A stretch of 64,000 nucleotides of DNA from Pseudomonas sp. W4I3 (GCF_030816195.1 NZ_JAUSXS010000001.1:4673501-4737500); one strand, 5' to 3'; positions 1-8,837 are shown, counted from the first letter of the stretch. Numbers and translations: made by a program. Notes: generated from the sequence alone by a model not told the origin.

Positions 1-478
1 TGTAGCTACCCATCGATGTGAGCAGTTCCACCAGGCGCTGGTTGAAGAACAGCCCGAAGCCAACGATCAATATCATCAGCCCTACACCCTGCCCCAGGCT
101 GAAACGCTCCTTGAACACAAACACACTGGCAACCATCAGAAAAATCGGCCCCATCTGCACCACCAATTGCGCCGTGCCGGGGCTGAGCATTTTCAGGCCC
201 ACCAGGTACAACACGTAGTTACCGACCAGCCCGCACACGGCCATCGCCACCAGCCAACCGCCCTTGGGGCCGAGCACCTTGCGACTGGGCAAGCGCCTGG
301 TCGCCGCGAGATAGATAAACAGGCAACTGCCGGCCACCACCAGGCGAAACCAGGTGACGGTAATCGGGTCCATCACCTGCAGTACTTGTTTGAGCTTGAT
401 CGGCAGAATGCCCCAGAGCAGCGCGGTCAATAGGGTCAGGAAAAAACCGTAGACCCAGCGGCCGGAAGAAATGTGCAT
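1..478 (-). CDS. EamA/DMT-family transporter, N-terminal part (runs off window)
   Basis: The minus strand from the ATG at 476-478 reads an open frame to the window edge, giving the first 159 residues of an inner-membrane protein. It starts MHISSGRWVYGFFLTLL and shows hydrophobic helices in the order expected for the drug/metabolite transporter fold, including a short LLWGILPIK stretch in helix 1 and a GAQLVVQ-like segment (GTAQLVVQMGPIF) before helix 4. EamA proteins usually have ten helices and about 300 residues, so roughly half is missing. Substrate cannot be told. It lies just downstream of the fimbrial operon, 73 bases from its last stop codon, and is probably unrelated in function. Confidence 0.8.
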   Translation of the reverse strand, partial: MHISSGRWVYGFFLTLLTALLWGILPIKLKQVLQVMDPITVTWFRLVVAGSCLFIYLAATRRLPSRKVLGPKGGWLVAMAVCGLVGNYVLYLVGLKMLSPGTAQLVVQMGPIFLMVASVFVFKERFSLGQGVGLMILIVGFGLFFNQRLVELLTSMGSY

Positions 479-551
479 GAGTGCCCCAGATGCCAGAGGA
501 AGTGGAACCGGCATTCTAGGGGCATGCACTGGGCTTTGGGTACAACGGTGT

Positions 552-1508
552 TCAAGGCACGCCCATCACCAATACCCCGCTGCCGCTGATGGGGCCGGCG
601 GCCGGCAACGAGCCCGCCCGACGTACCAGGGAAAACGTCACATCGTCCGCGCCCGTGCTGTTGGTGATACGGGTCAGGAACGAACCGTTGACCGGTACAG
701 CCGACCCGGCGTGCACCAGGGACGTGCCCACGTCGGCATTGGTCATCATCAACAACCGTGAATCGAACGCCGAGCGGGTGCCTTTGTAGGTAATGGTGAT
801 CGGTGTATTGATGCCGCCATCCGGGCACGAATAGGCCAGCCTGCGGTGGCTGACAATGGCGGATGTCAGTGGGTCAGTACCTATGGCCCGCTGGTGCACG
901 TTGCCGAAGTTGATCTCGATCGGATTGTTGTTATTGATCGTGCAGGTTGACGGGGAGACGGTGAAATTGTTGGCGGCGGTATACGTGACGGTCAGTCGCG
1001 GTCGGGTGCCGTCGTAGTTGTTCGAACTGGTCAGACGCAACAGACCGAGGTTGTCGCCGATGCGCACATCGAACGGGTTGGATGGATAGTTACGCAGCAG
1101 AATGTAGGGCGTGACATTGATCGGATAAAAGGTCCCGTTGTTGGGGATGGTGACTATCCGTATGCCCGACGGTACCGGCGTGTTGTGAAAGGCGCCATTG
1201 ATGCGTAATCCGGTTCCTTCGTTTACGAATTTCGGGCCGGGCGTCCAAGCGGTTCCCGCCGCACTCCCACTGGCCCAATAGTCAGCGTGCCAAGCGGGAC
1301 CTCCGCTGTAGGTGAATCGACACTCCAGTCTTGCGCCTTCCAGCATGATCCTGCTGCGGTCTGCACTCAGGGTGACGGTAACGGGAACCTGTAGGTTCGG
1401 GTTGCCATTTTGCCAGGGGCCCCCGTTGACACGGCAATCGACCGCGTGCGCGGTCGTGGTCATACCCGTCAAAACGAGAAGCGCCAGGGCTCCAAATAGT
1501 CGTTGCAT
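552..1508 (-). CDS. Two-domain fimbrial adhesin-like protein, second copy
   Basis: Last gene of the fimbrial operon, 318 residues from the ATG at 1508. Earlier in-frame starts exist (1541, 1520), but 1508 aligns with the paralogue upstream and has GGAG seven bases before it. After a signal peptide (MQRLFGALALL...AHA) comes an N-terminal domain of about 170 residues with two Cys (DCRVNGG, LECRFT), a linker near residue 190, then a pilin-like domain with the Cys pair STCTINNNN and YSCPDGG and a pilin-like ending. This two-domain plan is that of tip adhesins in chaperone-usher systems, where the pilin domain is donor-strand complemented and the N-terminal domain binds a ligand. The ligand is unknown. 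It is closely similar to the 1676-2644 protein over its whole length. Confidence 0.8.
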   Translation of the reverse strand: MQRLFGALALLVLTGMTTTAHAVDCRVNGGPWQNGNPNLQVPVTVTLSADRSRIMLEGARLECRFTYSGGPAWHADYWASGSAAGTAWTPGPKFVNEGTGLRINGAFHNTPVPSGIRIVTIPNNGTFYPINVTPYILLRNYPSNPFDVRIGDNLGLLRLTSSNNYDGTRPRLTVTYTAANNFTVSPSTCTINNNNPIEINFGNVHQRAIGTDPLTSAIVSHRRLAYSCPDGGINTPITITYKGTRSAFDSRLLMMTNADVGTSLVHAGSAVPVNGSFLTRITNSTGADDVTFSLVRRAGSLPAAGPISGSGVLVMGVP

Positions 1509-1549
1509 CTTGAACTCCATCAAACCTCTAAAATAGAGCACGTCCCTTC

Positions 1550-1633
1550 AAGGGCGGGCTTGCTCGCGAATGCGGTGGGTCAGTTAGAGGGTTATCAACT
1601 GATACACCGTATTCGCGAACAAGCTCGCGCCTG
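1550..1633. repeat. Degenerate REPIN between the two adhesin genes
   Basis: Two inverted arms, AGGGCGGGCTTGCTCGCGAA at 1550-1570 and its diverged complement TTCGCGAACAAGCTCGCGCC at 1612-1631, face each other across about 40 bases. They resemble the GTAGGAGCGAGCTTGCTCGCGA family seen intact at 24984 and 38463. It fills most of the 167-base gap between the two adhesin paralogues. Confidence 0.7.
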
Positions 1634-1675
1634 CCTGTGGATCTGCATCCGCACCAGGCCAGCTTGGCTTACGCA

Positions 1676-2644
1676 TCAGGGCACCCCCATAACAAGCACA
1701 CCGCTCCCGCTCAGGGCCCCGGCGGACGGTAGGGACCCGGTGCGCCGAACGAGCGAAAACGTCACATCGTCCCCGCCCACGCTGTTGGTGATATGGGTCT
1801 GGAACAAGCCGTTCACAGGCACCGCTGAGCCCGCGCGAATCAGCGCCGTGCCCACGTCCGGATTGGTCATCAGCAGCAGACGTGCGTCGAACGACGATGG
1901 GCTGCCTTTGTACGTAATGGTGATCGGTGTAGTGATACCGCCGTCCGGGCACGAATAGATGAGCCTGCGGTTGATGACGATGGACGATGTCAGCGGGTCC
2001 GTGCCGATGGCCCGCTGATTCACGGTGCCGAAGTCGATCTCGATGGGGTTGTTGTTGTTGATCGTGCAGGTTGAGGGCGAAACGGAGAAGTTATTGGCCG
2101 CAAGGTACGTGAGCGCAAGCACCGTGCTGGTGGCGTCGTAGTTGTTTGTCTGACGCAGGCGCAACACGCCCAGATTATCCCCAATCCGCACGTCGATAGG
2201 GTTCGTCGGGTTGTTGCGTATCAGAATGTAGGGCGTGACATCGATGGGGACGCCCACACCGTTATTGGGCATGACCGCCAGCTGGATCCCATACGGGACC
2301 GGGGTATTGAGGTAAGCACCGTTTATTCGCAAGCCGGTGCCTTGGTCAGTGAATTTAGGGCCGGGCGTCCACGGAGGGCCGGCCTGTATCGCGGTCCACC
2401 ATATGTCCCGGTACGTGGGAAAAACCTGACCCGGCGTAAATCGGCATTCCAACCGAGCCCCTTCGAGGTAAATACGCGAGCTGTCCGAACCCGTTTGCAC
2501 CATGACGGGCACCTGCAGGTTCAGCGTGCCGCCTGCCCCCACATGCACCCACCCGCCGCCATTCACACGGCAATCGGCTGCTGACACAGCGGTACTGACA
2601 CCGGTCGATACAAGAAGCACGGTGGCTCCAAATAATCGTTTCAT
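1676..2644 (-). CDS. Two-domain fimbrial adhesin-like protein, first copy
   Basis: 322 residues starting MKRLFGATVLLVSTG with a signal peptide ending near VSA-ADC. The ribosome site GAGGAG lies ten bases upstream. The N-terminal domain (to about residue 190) carries DCRVNGGGW and LEGARLECRFT. The pilin-like C-terminal domain has STCTINNNNPIEIDFG, IYSCPDGG and ends VLVMGVP, identical to the end of the second copy. The two copies share long identical stretches such as RAIGTDPLTS, so they come from a tandem duplication that has diverged mostly in the N-terminal domain. Expected to be secreted to the periplasm, folded by the chaperone at 4844-5605 and placed at the fimbrial tip through the usher. 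A role as minor subunit rather than adhesin cannot be excluded. Confidence 0.8.
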   Translation of the reverse strand: MKRLFGATVLLVSTGVSTAVSAADCRVNGGGWVHVGAGGTLNLQVPVMVQTGSDSSRIYLEGARLECRFTPGQVFPTYRDIWWTAIQAGPPWTPGPKFTDQGTGLRINGAYLNTPVPYGIQLAVMPNNGVGVPIDVTPYILIRNNPTNPIDVRIGDNLGVLRLRQTNNYDATSTVLALTYLAANNFSVSPSTCTINNNNPIEIDFGTVNQRAIGTDPLTSSIVINRRLIYSCPDGGITTPITITYKGSPSSFDARLLLMTNPDVGTALIRAGSAVPVNGLFQTHITNSVGGDDVTFSLVRRTGSLPSAGALSGSGVLVMGVP

Positions 2645-2680
2645 CTTGGTCTCACTCCTCTGTTCTACCCAGAAACAGCG

Positions 2681-3217
2681 TTATGGATAGTCCAGCGTAA
2701 AAGTTGAGGTCACCGTGTACCCACCGTGCCCGATGGTCTGGTTCTGCAGGGCTTTCGGCTCGCCCCGCACATACGCCTTGAGCTCAATGACATTGCTGCC
2801 GTCGCTTAACACCTGCTTGTCGCTGACGGTATTGAGGGGCAAGGGTTTATCGCTCAACGTCTCGATGCCGACGCCAATGCCAGAGGCGCCGCTGCCACTG
2901 TCCAGCGCGAGCAAACCGGGAAGCTCTCTGTTCTGCGCGCCGCCGAAGGTGATGGTCACCGAGTTGCCAATCGTGGTGTCGCAGTCTTCCAGGTGCAGTT
3001 TGAAACGCTTACCCACCGAGCGCGTGTTGAGATAGAGGTACTTGCTGGTGAGGTCCCAGAGTTCCAGCGCGATGGCTTCGTCGCCGGGTCGAAGGGTGCA
3101 AGCCTCTTCAACCAGGTTGCCTTTGAAACTCAGATTGTCTGCCGCGTGCGCCATGGGTATCAGGCCGAAGATGAACAGCAGCGCCAGGCCGTGCTTTTGA
3201 ATCCTTTGATATCGCAT
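2681..3217 (-). CDS. Fimbrial minor pilin
   Basis: 178 residues with a signal peptide ending AHA-ADN, and a good ribosome site (GGAG, seven bases before ATG). The mature protein has the type 1 pilin layout: N-terminal extension, first Cys in EEACTLRPGDEAI, second Cys in HLEDCDTT, and a C-terminal beta strand ending TSTFTLDYP. The region VTITFGGAQN is typical of the FimA/SmfA-like subunits. It lies 36 bases upstream of the first adhesin in the same operon, so it may be an adaptor below the tip. Which subunit it contacts cannot be read from the sequence. Confidence 0.82.
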   Translation of the reverse strand: MRYQRIQKHGLALLFIFGLIPMAHAADNLSFKGNLVEEACTLRPGDEAIALELWDLTSKYLYLNTRSVGKRFKLHLEDCDTTIGNSVTITFGGAQNRELPGLLALDSGSGASGIGVGIETLSDKPLPLNTVSDKQVLSDGSNVIELKAYVRGEPKALQNQTIGHGGYTVTSTFTLDYP

Positions 3218-3228
3218 CGATCAGCTCC

Positions 3229-3708
3229 CTACTGGTATTCGGCCAATAACGTGGCCACCGCCGTGAACCTGGCAGGAGGCAGCGTTGCACCGGGCTGTTG
3301 CACCGGCACTACCTCCAATGTCGGCGGTGACGACAGGCTGATATCCAGGGCCGTATTGAGTGGAAACGGCACATTATTCTGAAAGACTCGAATGCCCAGC
3401 GCAGGCACGCTGGTCTGCACCGCTGAGCCGTCAAACGCCGTGGGTGTGCCGTTGACGCTCAATTTCAGCTCCCACGGCAGCGTGTTGGCACCGCAATTGA
3501 TCGCGTAGCCGACCCCTCGGCGGTACCTCACGCCATCGACGCGTTTCACCCCGACATCGCCAAAGTCGACTTCAATGGTATTGCCTGCGTCGATCGTGCA
3601 CGGTGGCGGCTCATTCAACGTCCCGCTGAACGTCAAGTTGGCCGACGCGCCACTGCACAGGCCAATGGCCCATAGGGCGAGCAACGCTCGCGGCTGCCAA
3701 GCTGTCAT
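3229..3708 (-). CDS. Fimbrial minor pilin (PPPC-type)
   Basis: 159 residues, signal peptide MTAWQPRALLALWAIGLCSGASA then NLTFSG. The ATG has AGAGGAA six bases before it. The mature domain has PPPCTIDAGNTIEVDFG, the motif VDGVRYRRGVGY and YAINCGANT, and ends TAVATLLAEYQ in an alternating hydrophobic strand as in other pilins. The same three motifs recur in the neighbour at 3752-4234, so the two are tandem paralogues within the operon. Probably a minor or adaptor subunit of the fimbria; FimF/FimG-like roles are possible but not proven. Confidence 0.82.
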   Translation of the reverse strand: MTAWQPRALLALWAIGLCSGASANLTFSGTLNEPPPCTIDAGNTIEVDFGDVGVKRVDGVRYRRGVGYAINCGANTLPWELKLSVNGTPTAFDGSAVQTSVPALGIRVFQNNVPFPLNTALDISLSSPPTLEVVPVQQPGATLPPARFTAVATLLAEYQ

Positions 3709-3751
3709 GGGTGGTTCCTCTTGTTATCAGTAGCCGTTCTGTCGCTGGCGC

Positions 3752-4234
3752 TCATTGGTAATCGACCACCAGCGTCGCGGTGGCATCGAAGGCCCCGCCG
3801 GTCAGCTTGCTGCCCGCACGCTTGACGGGCGCAGCCTGCACCACGGGAAAATTGGGGTAGGTAAAATTCACCATCGTGTTCACCGGCCAGTCAGCGCCAT
3901 TCACAAACAGCCTGACCCCAAGGTCCGCCTTGCGGGTGGAGAGCGCACGACTATCAAACGACGCCGCGGTGCCCTTGAGTTCGAGGGTCAACGCATTGCT
4001 GAACGGAGCGTCGCAGGTGACGGTGTACGGCACATCGCGACGGTAATTGACCCCATCGACCCGTGACGTCAGCAGGTCATTGCCAAACGGCACATCGAGG
4101 GTGCTGCCACCGTTGATGACGCACGGCGGGGGCGCAATGATCACCGCGCGAATGGTCAAACTGGTCGCGGCCTGTACGCCCTGGCTGAGCGCCAGCAACA
4201 CGCCGGCGGCGATCACGCCGATTGATTTAGCCAT
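3752..4234 (-). CDS. Fimbrial minor pilin (PPPC-type), paralogue of the next gene
   Basis: 160 residues from ATG 4234 (MAKSIGVIAAGVLLAL), chosen because AAGGG sits eight bases upstream and a signal peptide begins directly; starts at 4252 and 4267 would lie inside or at the end of the preceding gene. Signal peptide ends VQA-ATS. The mature part carries PPPCVINGGSTLDVPFG, RVDGVNYRRDVPY and VTCDAPF, the same framework as the 3229-3708 pilin, and ends DATATLVVDYQ. It follows the 199-residue pilin with almost no gap, which suggests coupled translation. Confidence 0.8.
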   Translation of the reverse strand: MAKSIGVIAAGVLLALSQGVQAATSLTIRAVIIAPPPCVINGGSTLDVPFGNDLLTSRVDGVNYRRDVPYTVTCDAPFSNALTLELKGTAASFDSRALSTRKADLGVRLFVNGADWPVNTMVNFTYPNFPVVQAAPVKRAGSKLTGGAFDATATLVVDYQ

Positions 4235-4244
4235 CGTTGCACCC

Positions 4245-4826
4245 TTAGTCATAATTGAGCCTGACATCCACCACGGCCCTGAATGCCCCGCTGGTCAACG
4301 GCGCGACAGTGCGCGTGGGACGTACATTCCAGGTCTGGGTATTGCGGCCCACGGGCAAAAACAGCGGCTGACCCCGTGAGCCCAGTTGCACGTCTCGGCC
4401 GAGGGCATCGGTCAACTGCAGGCCCATGCCGGTGATGCCCTGTACCTTGACCAGACGCGAATCATCGGCGTCGGCCGGCGCGCTGAACGTGACCGACAGC
4501 ACCGGTTGGTAGGCACTCCAGGTCAAGTTCCCCGTACGTTCATTGCGCATACGGCCGGCGGTGCGCAGACAATCGGTAAACCGCAACTGAAAGGCCTTGG
4601 CGGTCGCCTGGTCGCCGGGGCGTTGCAACTGGCTGGTCGACACGGCGTCCAGGTCGACGGTCTGGTGCAGAGACGTCATGTCCAGACTGCAAGGCGACTC
4701 GTGCATGGAACCAAGCACATTCAGCATGCCGCTCATGCCTTCGATATCTTCCTCGTCCGCGGCATGTGCGCTCACCGCCAAGACCCACAACAGGCCGCCC
4801 AGGGCCTTCACTTTTTGCGATTTCAT
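4245..4826 (-). CDS. Fimbrial pilin subunit
   Basis: 193 residues from ATG 4826 (MKSQKVKALGGLLWVLAVSAHA), preferred to 4844 because GGAG lies six bases upstream and the signal peptide starts there. The mature protein has the pilin Cys pair in ESPCSLDM and RFTDCLRT, a motif LDAVSTSQLQRPGDQA like that in the major pilin (LGAIAKHQLQSGG), and ends FRAVVDVRLNYD. It begins with an acidic stretch (ADEEDIEG), unusual for pilins. First structural gene after the chaperone, so perhaps a terminator or anchor subunit; this is inference from order only. Confidence 0.8.
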   Translation of the reverse strand: MKSQKVKALGGLLWVLAVSAHAADEEDIEGMSGMLNVLGSMHESPCSLDMTSLHQTVDLDAVSTSQLQRPGDQATAKAFQLRFTDCLRTAGRMRNERTGNLTWSAYQPVLSVTFSAPADADDSRLVKVQGITGMGLQLTDALGRDVQLGSRGQPLFLPVGRNTQTWNVRPTRTVAPLTSGAFRAVVDVRLNYD

Positions 4827-4843
4827 GGCGTTCTCCAGCAGCA

Positions 4844-5605
4844 TTACTCATTCGCCGGCGCGGCCTGGGGGTTTACTTGGCATGTGTCACCGGTGCAACT
4901 GAAGGCCAGCACCGGGCGCCCGCCATAATCGTTGACATAGGCCAGATAAGGGCTAGTACCCAACGCCTTGGCCGTGGCCCCCAGCGTCAGCGCGCCCTTG
5001 GGCGGCACCATCAGCGGCGTAAAGCCGGGCACGGTCTTACCGTCCTTGCTGCTGCGCGCATCCACCAGGGTCACGTAGTAGGGCGTCGGGTTATTCACCC
5101 GGTATTGATCGCCTTCACGGGTCAGGGTCAGCTTCTCCTGCCAGGGGTTGGACAAGTCCTGCTGGCTCGGCGTGATGGCTTGCGGTCGGTAGAACAACTT
5201 GATGCGGGTTTGCAGGGCAATCTGCAGGGTGTTGGACTTATCGCTGCGCGGCGGGATCTCCCTCAAGTTGAAGTAGTACACCGTTTCCCGATCCTGCGGC
5301 AGCGCCTTGGCCGCCGGCAACGCCTGGACTTTCACCTGGCTTTGTTTGCCCGGCTCCAGTCGTTGCACCGGTGGCAGCACGATCAACGGTGTGGTGATTT
5401 TTTTACCGGCTTCATCCTCGATCCAACCCTGGGCCAGATACGGCAGCTGGGTATTGTTGTTGGTGATGTTCACACTGGTGGCGTCTTTGCCGCCGTCGAA
5501 AATCACCCGGGTACGGTCCAGACCCACCGCCGCATTGGCACTCTGGCTCAAGCCCAGGGCCAACAGCGCAAAGGCCGGGAATGTGGAACCTGTGGTCGAT
5601 CTCAT
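4844..5605 (-). CDS. Periplasmic fimbrial chaperone (PapD/FimC family)
   Basis: 253 residues, signal peptide ending ANA-AVG. Domain 1 contains the family hallmarks: VGLDRTRVIFDGG with the conserved Arg near the mature N-terminus, the NNNTQLPYLAQGWIED segment, PPVQRLEPGKQSQVKV and the YYFNLREIPP motif of the G1 region, followed by IKLFYRP with the conserved Lys and the hinge to domain 2. It binds unfolded pilins by donor-strand complementation and hands them to the usher. It is the only chaperone in the cluster and its ATG overlaps the usher stop by four bases. The C-terminal end carries two Cys (AFSCTGDTCQ), a pair found in several chaperones that bind two-domain adhesins. Confidence 0.92.
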   Translation of the reverse strand: MRSTTGSTFPAFALLALGLSQSANAAVGLDRTRVIFDGGKDATSVNITNNNTQLPYLAQGWIEDEAGKKITTPLIVLPPVQRLEPGKQSQVKVQALPAAKALPQDRETVYYFNLREIPPRSDKSNTLQIALQTRIKLFYRPQAITPSQQDLSNPWQEKLTLTREGDQYRVNNPTPYYVTLVDARSSKDGKTVPGFTPLMVPPKGALTLGATAKALGTSPYLAYVNDYGGRPVLAFSCTGDTCQVNPQAAPANE

Positions 5606-8205
5606 GATGCTGTGTTCTCCGTATCGGTAGGCTTGCCGGTCAGCCCGGCGGGCTCGGGCAAGGATGGGTCAGCGACTACCGTCTGGCAGCGCAATTGCAG
5701 GGCGTCGGTCAAGCCATCGGCGGGCAAGGTGGCCGGCAACGTGAGCAGGCATCGCTCGCCGCCACCCCAACTGACGGACATCTGCTCGCCGGCCTGGATG
5801 CCGCTCAGGTAGACATGGCCGCCGTCATTCACGATGCCGGTGTCCTGTTGCTTGAGGTTTTTCACCGTCGCGCCGAAGGGCGGCGAACCGCCATCGGCCA
5901 GGCGTAACACCGCCATGGCCTTTTCACCGGCGATCACGTCCAGCGAGCGATAACCGATCGCGCCTTCGGTGAGTGTCAATTGGGTGACGGATTGAGTGGC
6001 TTCGATGTTGCTCGGCAAGCGCTCCAGATCAACACTGGCGGCAGTGCGCTGGTAGCTGCTGATGTCCGAGATGACGGCCTTGCCGAAGGCATTACTGCGG
6101 GTCGGCGCGCCGTAACCGCGTACGGGCACATCGGGCACACCCGCGGTATCGACCATCAGGCGGGTGCCGCCGGTGCTGGTGGTTCGATGCAGCGCGGCGC
6201 CGTAGGCGGTGAGCGTGGCACCGCCGCGCGCCGAGACACCGAGGCTGCTGGAGCCGCCCTGCTGCCGACTGGCGCTCACATCGATGTCGGCGTAGTCGCC
6301 CATATGGCTCAGGTAACCGCTGGCAGACGTGTCGCTCGCGCTGAGCTGGTAGCTGTTACGCTCATCGAGGCGATCGCTGTAGCGCGTTGCAACGTTGTTT
6401 TTGCCGGCGGCTCGACTGGCATCCAGCGAGAGTGTGCCGGTACGCCCCAACGGCAGGCTGACGGTCAGCGCCATGCCGTTATCCTTATAGTTATATTCCT
6501 GGGTGCGGTACGTGTTCAGGGACAGGCTCATGTTCTTGACCGTGCCCACATTGAAGTAGCGCGACAGCGACAGGTTCCAGCGATGGGTGTCCGGCCGATC
6601 CCAGTAGGTTTGCTTGTTGTAACTGGCGTAGACGGTGGCGCCCAGGTCACGAAACTGCTTGTTGACCGTCACCGTGTACAGCGCCTTGCTGCCGCCGATA
6701 GGCTTCCAGCCCTCATCGGGGTCGCGATAGTCCCCACGCCCGCCGAGTTCGCCGTTCAGCCCGTAATACCGGGCATCCAGGTATTCGCTCATGCTCAGGA
6801 AGTTCTTCTCGGAAAAACGGTAACCGGCGAACGTCACCTGGCTGTCGTACTGTTCGAAGTTCTTGGAGTATTGAAGGCGGTAGGATTTACCCGAGAGCGT
6901 CTCGTTCCACACGCTGGCATGGGACTGCGTGACATCCAGCGAGACGGCGCCAAACGCCAGCAAATCCCGACCGGCCCCCACGGATAAGGCCCGGTAGTTG
7001 TTATCGGTGATGCCGCCACCGAACAACGACCAGCCATTGCTCACGCCCCAGGAAAACTCTCCGGTACCGAAGACATTGCCATCGGAGCCGTTCTGAAGGT
7101 TGGACGGTCGCCCAGTCGCCAGCTTGTAACGGACCTGGCCTGGGCGCGTCAGGTACGGCACACCGGCCGTGTTGAGCTGGAAGGTATGGACCGAACCGTC
7201 CTGTTCTTCCACGCGCACATCGAGCTTGCCGGTCACCGCATCATTGAGGTCCTGAATGCGAAAAGGGCCCGCCGCGACCAGCGTCTCGTAAAGCACACGC
7301 CCCTGCTGGCTGATGATCACTTTTGCATTGGTCTTGGCCACGCCGACCACTTCCGGCGCGTAACCACGCAAGTTCGGTGGCAGCTGGCTTTGATCCGAAT
7401 TGAGCGAAGCACCGGTGAAACGGAAGCTGTCGAACAGGTCCGAATACAGGTAACTCTCCCCCACCACCAGGCGCGCCTTCAACGCCGCAATAGCGCGGTA
7501 CGCGTAGTAACGGCTCCATTCCAGCTTTTGCGGCCCGGCCGCTTCCTGCCGGCCATCTTCCACGCGTCCTTGCCAATCAGCCCGCAGGCGCCACGCGCCG
7601 GCATTCGCGCCGACGGTGCCGTTGCCACTGAGGTTTTTGCGCTGGCCGTCGTTCTTCTGGTAGTTGGACTGCGCCGTCAGGCTGTAGTCCACCAGTAACC
7701 CCGGCACCCCTTCGTCCCAACGGGAAGGCGGGTCCCAATTGATGGCGTTGTACTCAAGGTACGCCTGGGGCAGATTGATGCTCAGGGTCGAGGTGGCCAG
7801 GTCGCCACTGACTTCCATGCCCGGCAAGCTGGCGATATCCAGGCATTCGCCGTCCCTCCACCAGGCAAGTTTGCCGGCTTCGGAGACTTTCAGGCCCAAT
7901 TGCTCGACAAGACTGTGCGACAAACAGGCCTGGCTGCCTTTGGGATCGTTTTCGGGGGGATAGAACGCCACCGCTTGTTCAGGAATAGGCTGGGCGTTCA
8001 GTTGCACAGCCATCGAGTAAGTGCCTGGCAGAATGAATCCGCTGCGCGCAAATTGAGACAAGTCAATATTGGTGCGATCACTCAGATCGAGAACGTCGGT
8101 ATTGAACTCGATATCGCCGGCGCCCATTGCAGTGCCCGCCAGTGACATCAAGCCGCCTAACAGTCCGGGGCGAAGCGTATTTTTGATCTTCGACGTATTC
8201 AACAT
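5602..8205 (-). CDS. Outer-membrane fimbrial usher (FimD/PapC family)
   Basis: 867 residues from ATG 8205; a TTG start at 8229 is possible but would precede the natural signal peptide. The mature protein begins GDIEFNTDVLDLSDRTNIDLSQF, the usual usher N-terminal domain that captures chaperone-subunit complexes, with PGTYSMAVQLN. A long beta-barrel follows (IQDLNDAVTGKLDVRVEEQDG, FRFTGASLNSDQSQLPPNLRGYAPEVVG are classic usher signatures), then the C-terminal domains with FGATVKN and a GIVNDGGHVYLSG plug-like region. The Cys pair near the end (ERCLLTL and QLRCQTV) fits the periplasmic C-terminal domain. It lies between the second pilin and the chaperone. Confidence 0.95.
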   Translation of the reverse strand: MLNTSKIKNTLRPGLLGGLMSLAGTAMGAGDIEFNTDVLDLSDRTNIDLSQFARSGFILPGTYSMAVQLNAQPIPEQAVAFYPPENDPKGSQACLSHSLVEQLGLKVSEAGKLAWWRDGECLDIASLPGMEVSGDLATSTLSINLPQAYLEYNAINWDPPSRWDEGVPGLLVDYSLTAQSNYQKNDGQRKNLSGNGTVGANAGAWRLRADWQGRVEDGRQEAAGPQKLEWSRYYAYRAIAALKARLVVGESYLYSDLFDSFRFTGASLNSDQSQLPPNLRGYAPEVVGVAKTNAKVIISQQGRVLYETLVAAGPFRIQDLNDAVTGKLDVRVEEQDGSVHTFQLNTAGVPYLTRPGQVRYKLATGRPSNLQNGSDGNVFGTGEFSWGVSNGWSLFGGGITDNNYRALSVGAGRDLLAFGAVSLDVTQSHASVWNETLSGKSYRLQYSKNFEQYDSQVTFAGYRFSEKNFLSMSEYLDARYYGLNGELGGRGDYRDPDEGWKPIGGSKALYTVTVNKQFRDLGATVYASYNKQTYWDRPDTHRWNLSLSRYFNVGTVKNMSLSLNTYRTQEYNYKDNGMALTVSLPLGRTGTLSLDASRAAGKNNVATRYSDRLDERNSYQLSASDTSASGYLSHMGDYADIDVSASRQQGGSSSLGVSARGGATLTAYGAALHRTTSTGGTRLMVDTAGVPDVPVRGYGAPTRSNAFGKAVISDISSYQRTAASVDLERLPSNIEATQSVTQLTLTEGAIGYRSLDVIAGEKAMAVLRLADGGSPPFGATVKNLKQQDTGIVNDGGHVYLSGIQAGEQMSVSWGGGERCLLTLPATLPADGLTDALQLRCQTVVADPSLPEPAGLTGKPTDTENTAS

Positions 8206-8225
8206 GCAAGCCTGTCCATCACTGT

Positions 8226-8786
8226 TCAAAAGTATTCCAACTTGAACCGCACCGCGGCACTGTGAGCCCCAACCACCAATGGCAAGCCGTTGCCGACCAG
8301 GTAAAACCGGTAGTTGAGTGTCATGTCGCCCTCGGCCAGCGGCACCGGGGCCATGCGTTGCCCCGGCAGACTTTCTTCGCCGGCGGCATCCACGATGTGC
8401 AGGGCAACCCCCTGCGAAGCGCCAAAGACCGCGAAGGAAAGCCCGGCCCTGTCGGTGGGGCCATCGAACGTCACGCGCATGTGCTCCCAGTCAGGCAGGG
8501 TTGCACCCGGGCGCGACGGGTCCGGGCGGGTCAACGAGCAATTGACCAGACGCAACTGGAACGGGTGGTCTTCGCCCCGCGTGTTGCGCAAGAGCCGGCC
8601 AACCGGTTCGGGCGGCATTTCAATGGTTTGATCGATACTGCCCAGTTCCAGCCCGCAGGCGGAATCAATCACTTCGCCTCCCAGCAGCACGACCCCATCG
8701 CCTTGCGTTGACGCCTGGGCGACCACGCAAGGGCTGATGAACGTCGTCAATGAAGAGGCGAAAGCCAAACGTATGAATGTTTTCAC
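8226..8786 (-). CDS. Fimbrial pilin subunit, GTG start
   Basis: 186 residues starting at GTG 8786, supported by GGAG six bases upstream; no ATG fits better. Signal peptide ends VVAQA. The mature part has DSACGLELGSIDQTIEM and LRLVNCSLTRPD as the pilin Cys pair, and the C-terminal strand AAVRFKLEYF. Sits between the major pilin and the usher, 51 bases after the major pilin stop. Its framework (VIDSACGLELGSIDQTIEM) is like that of FimI-type subunits found just before the usher in other operons. Confidence 0.8.
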   Translation of the reverse strand: MKTFIRLAFASSLTTFISPCVVAQASTQGDGVVLLGGEVIDSACGLELGSIDQTIEMPPEPVGRLLRNTRGEDHPFQLRLVNCSLTRPDPSRPGATLPDWEHMRVTFDGPTDRAGLSFAVFGASQGVALHIVDAAGEESLPGQRMAPVPLAEGDMTLNYRFYLVGNGLPLVVGAHSAAVRFKLEYF

Positions 8787-8837
8787 CTGGATCTCCTGTC
8801 AGCGTTCCCCCGCCACACCAGGTGGCGGGGGAAAAAC

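Noticed and set aside
8206..8229. TTG start for the usher at 8229
   Set aside because: It would add eight residues before a normal signal peptide and lies within the end of the preceding gene; ATG 8205 is simpler.
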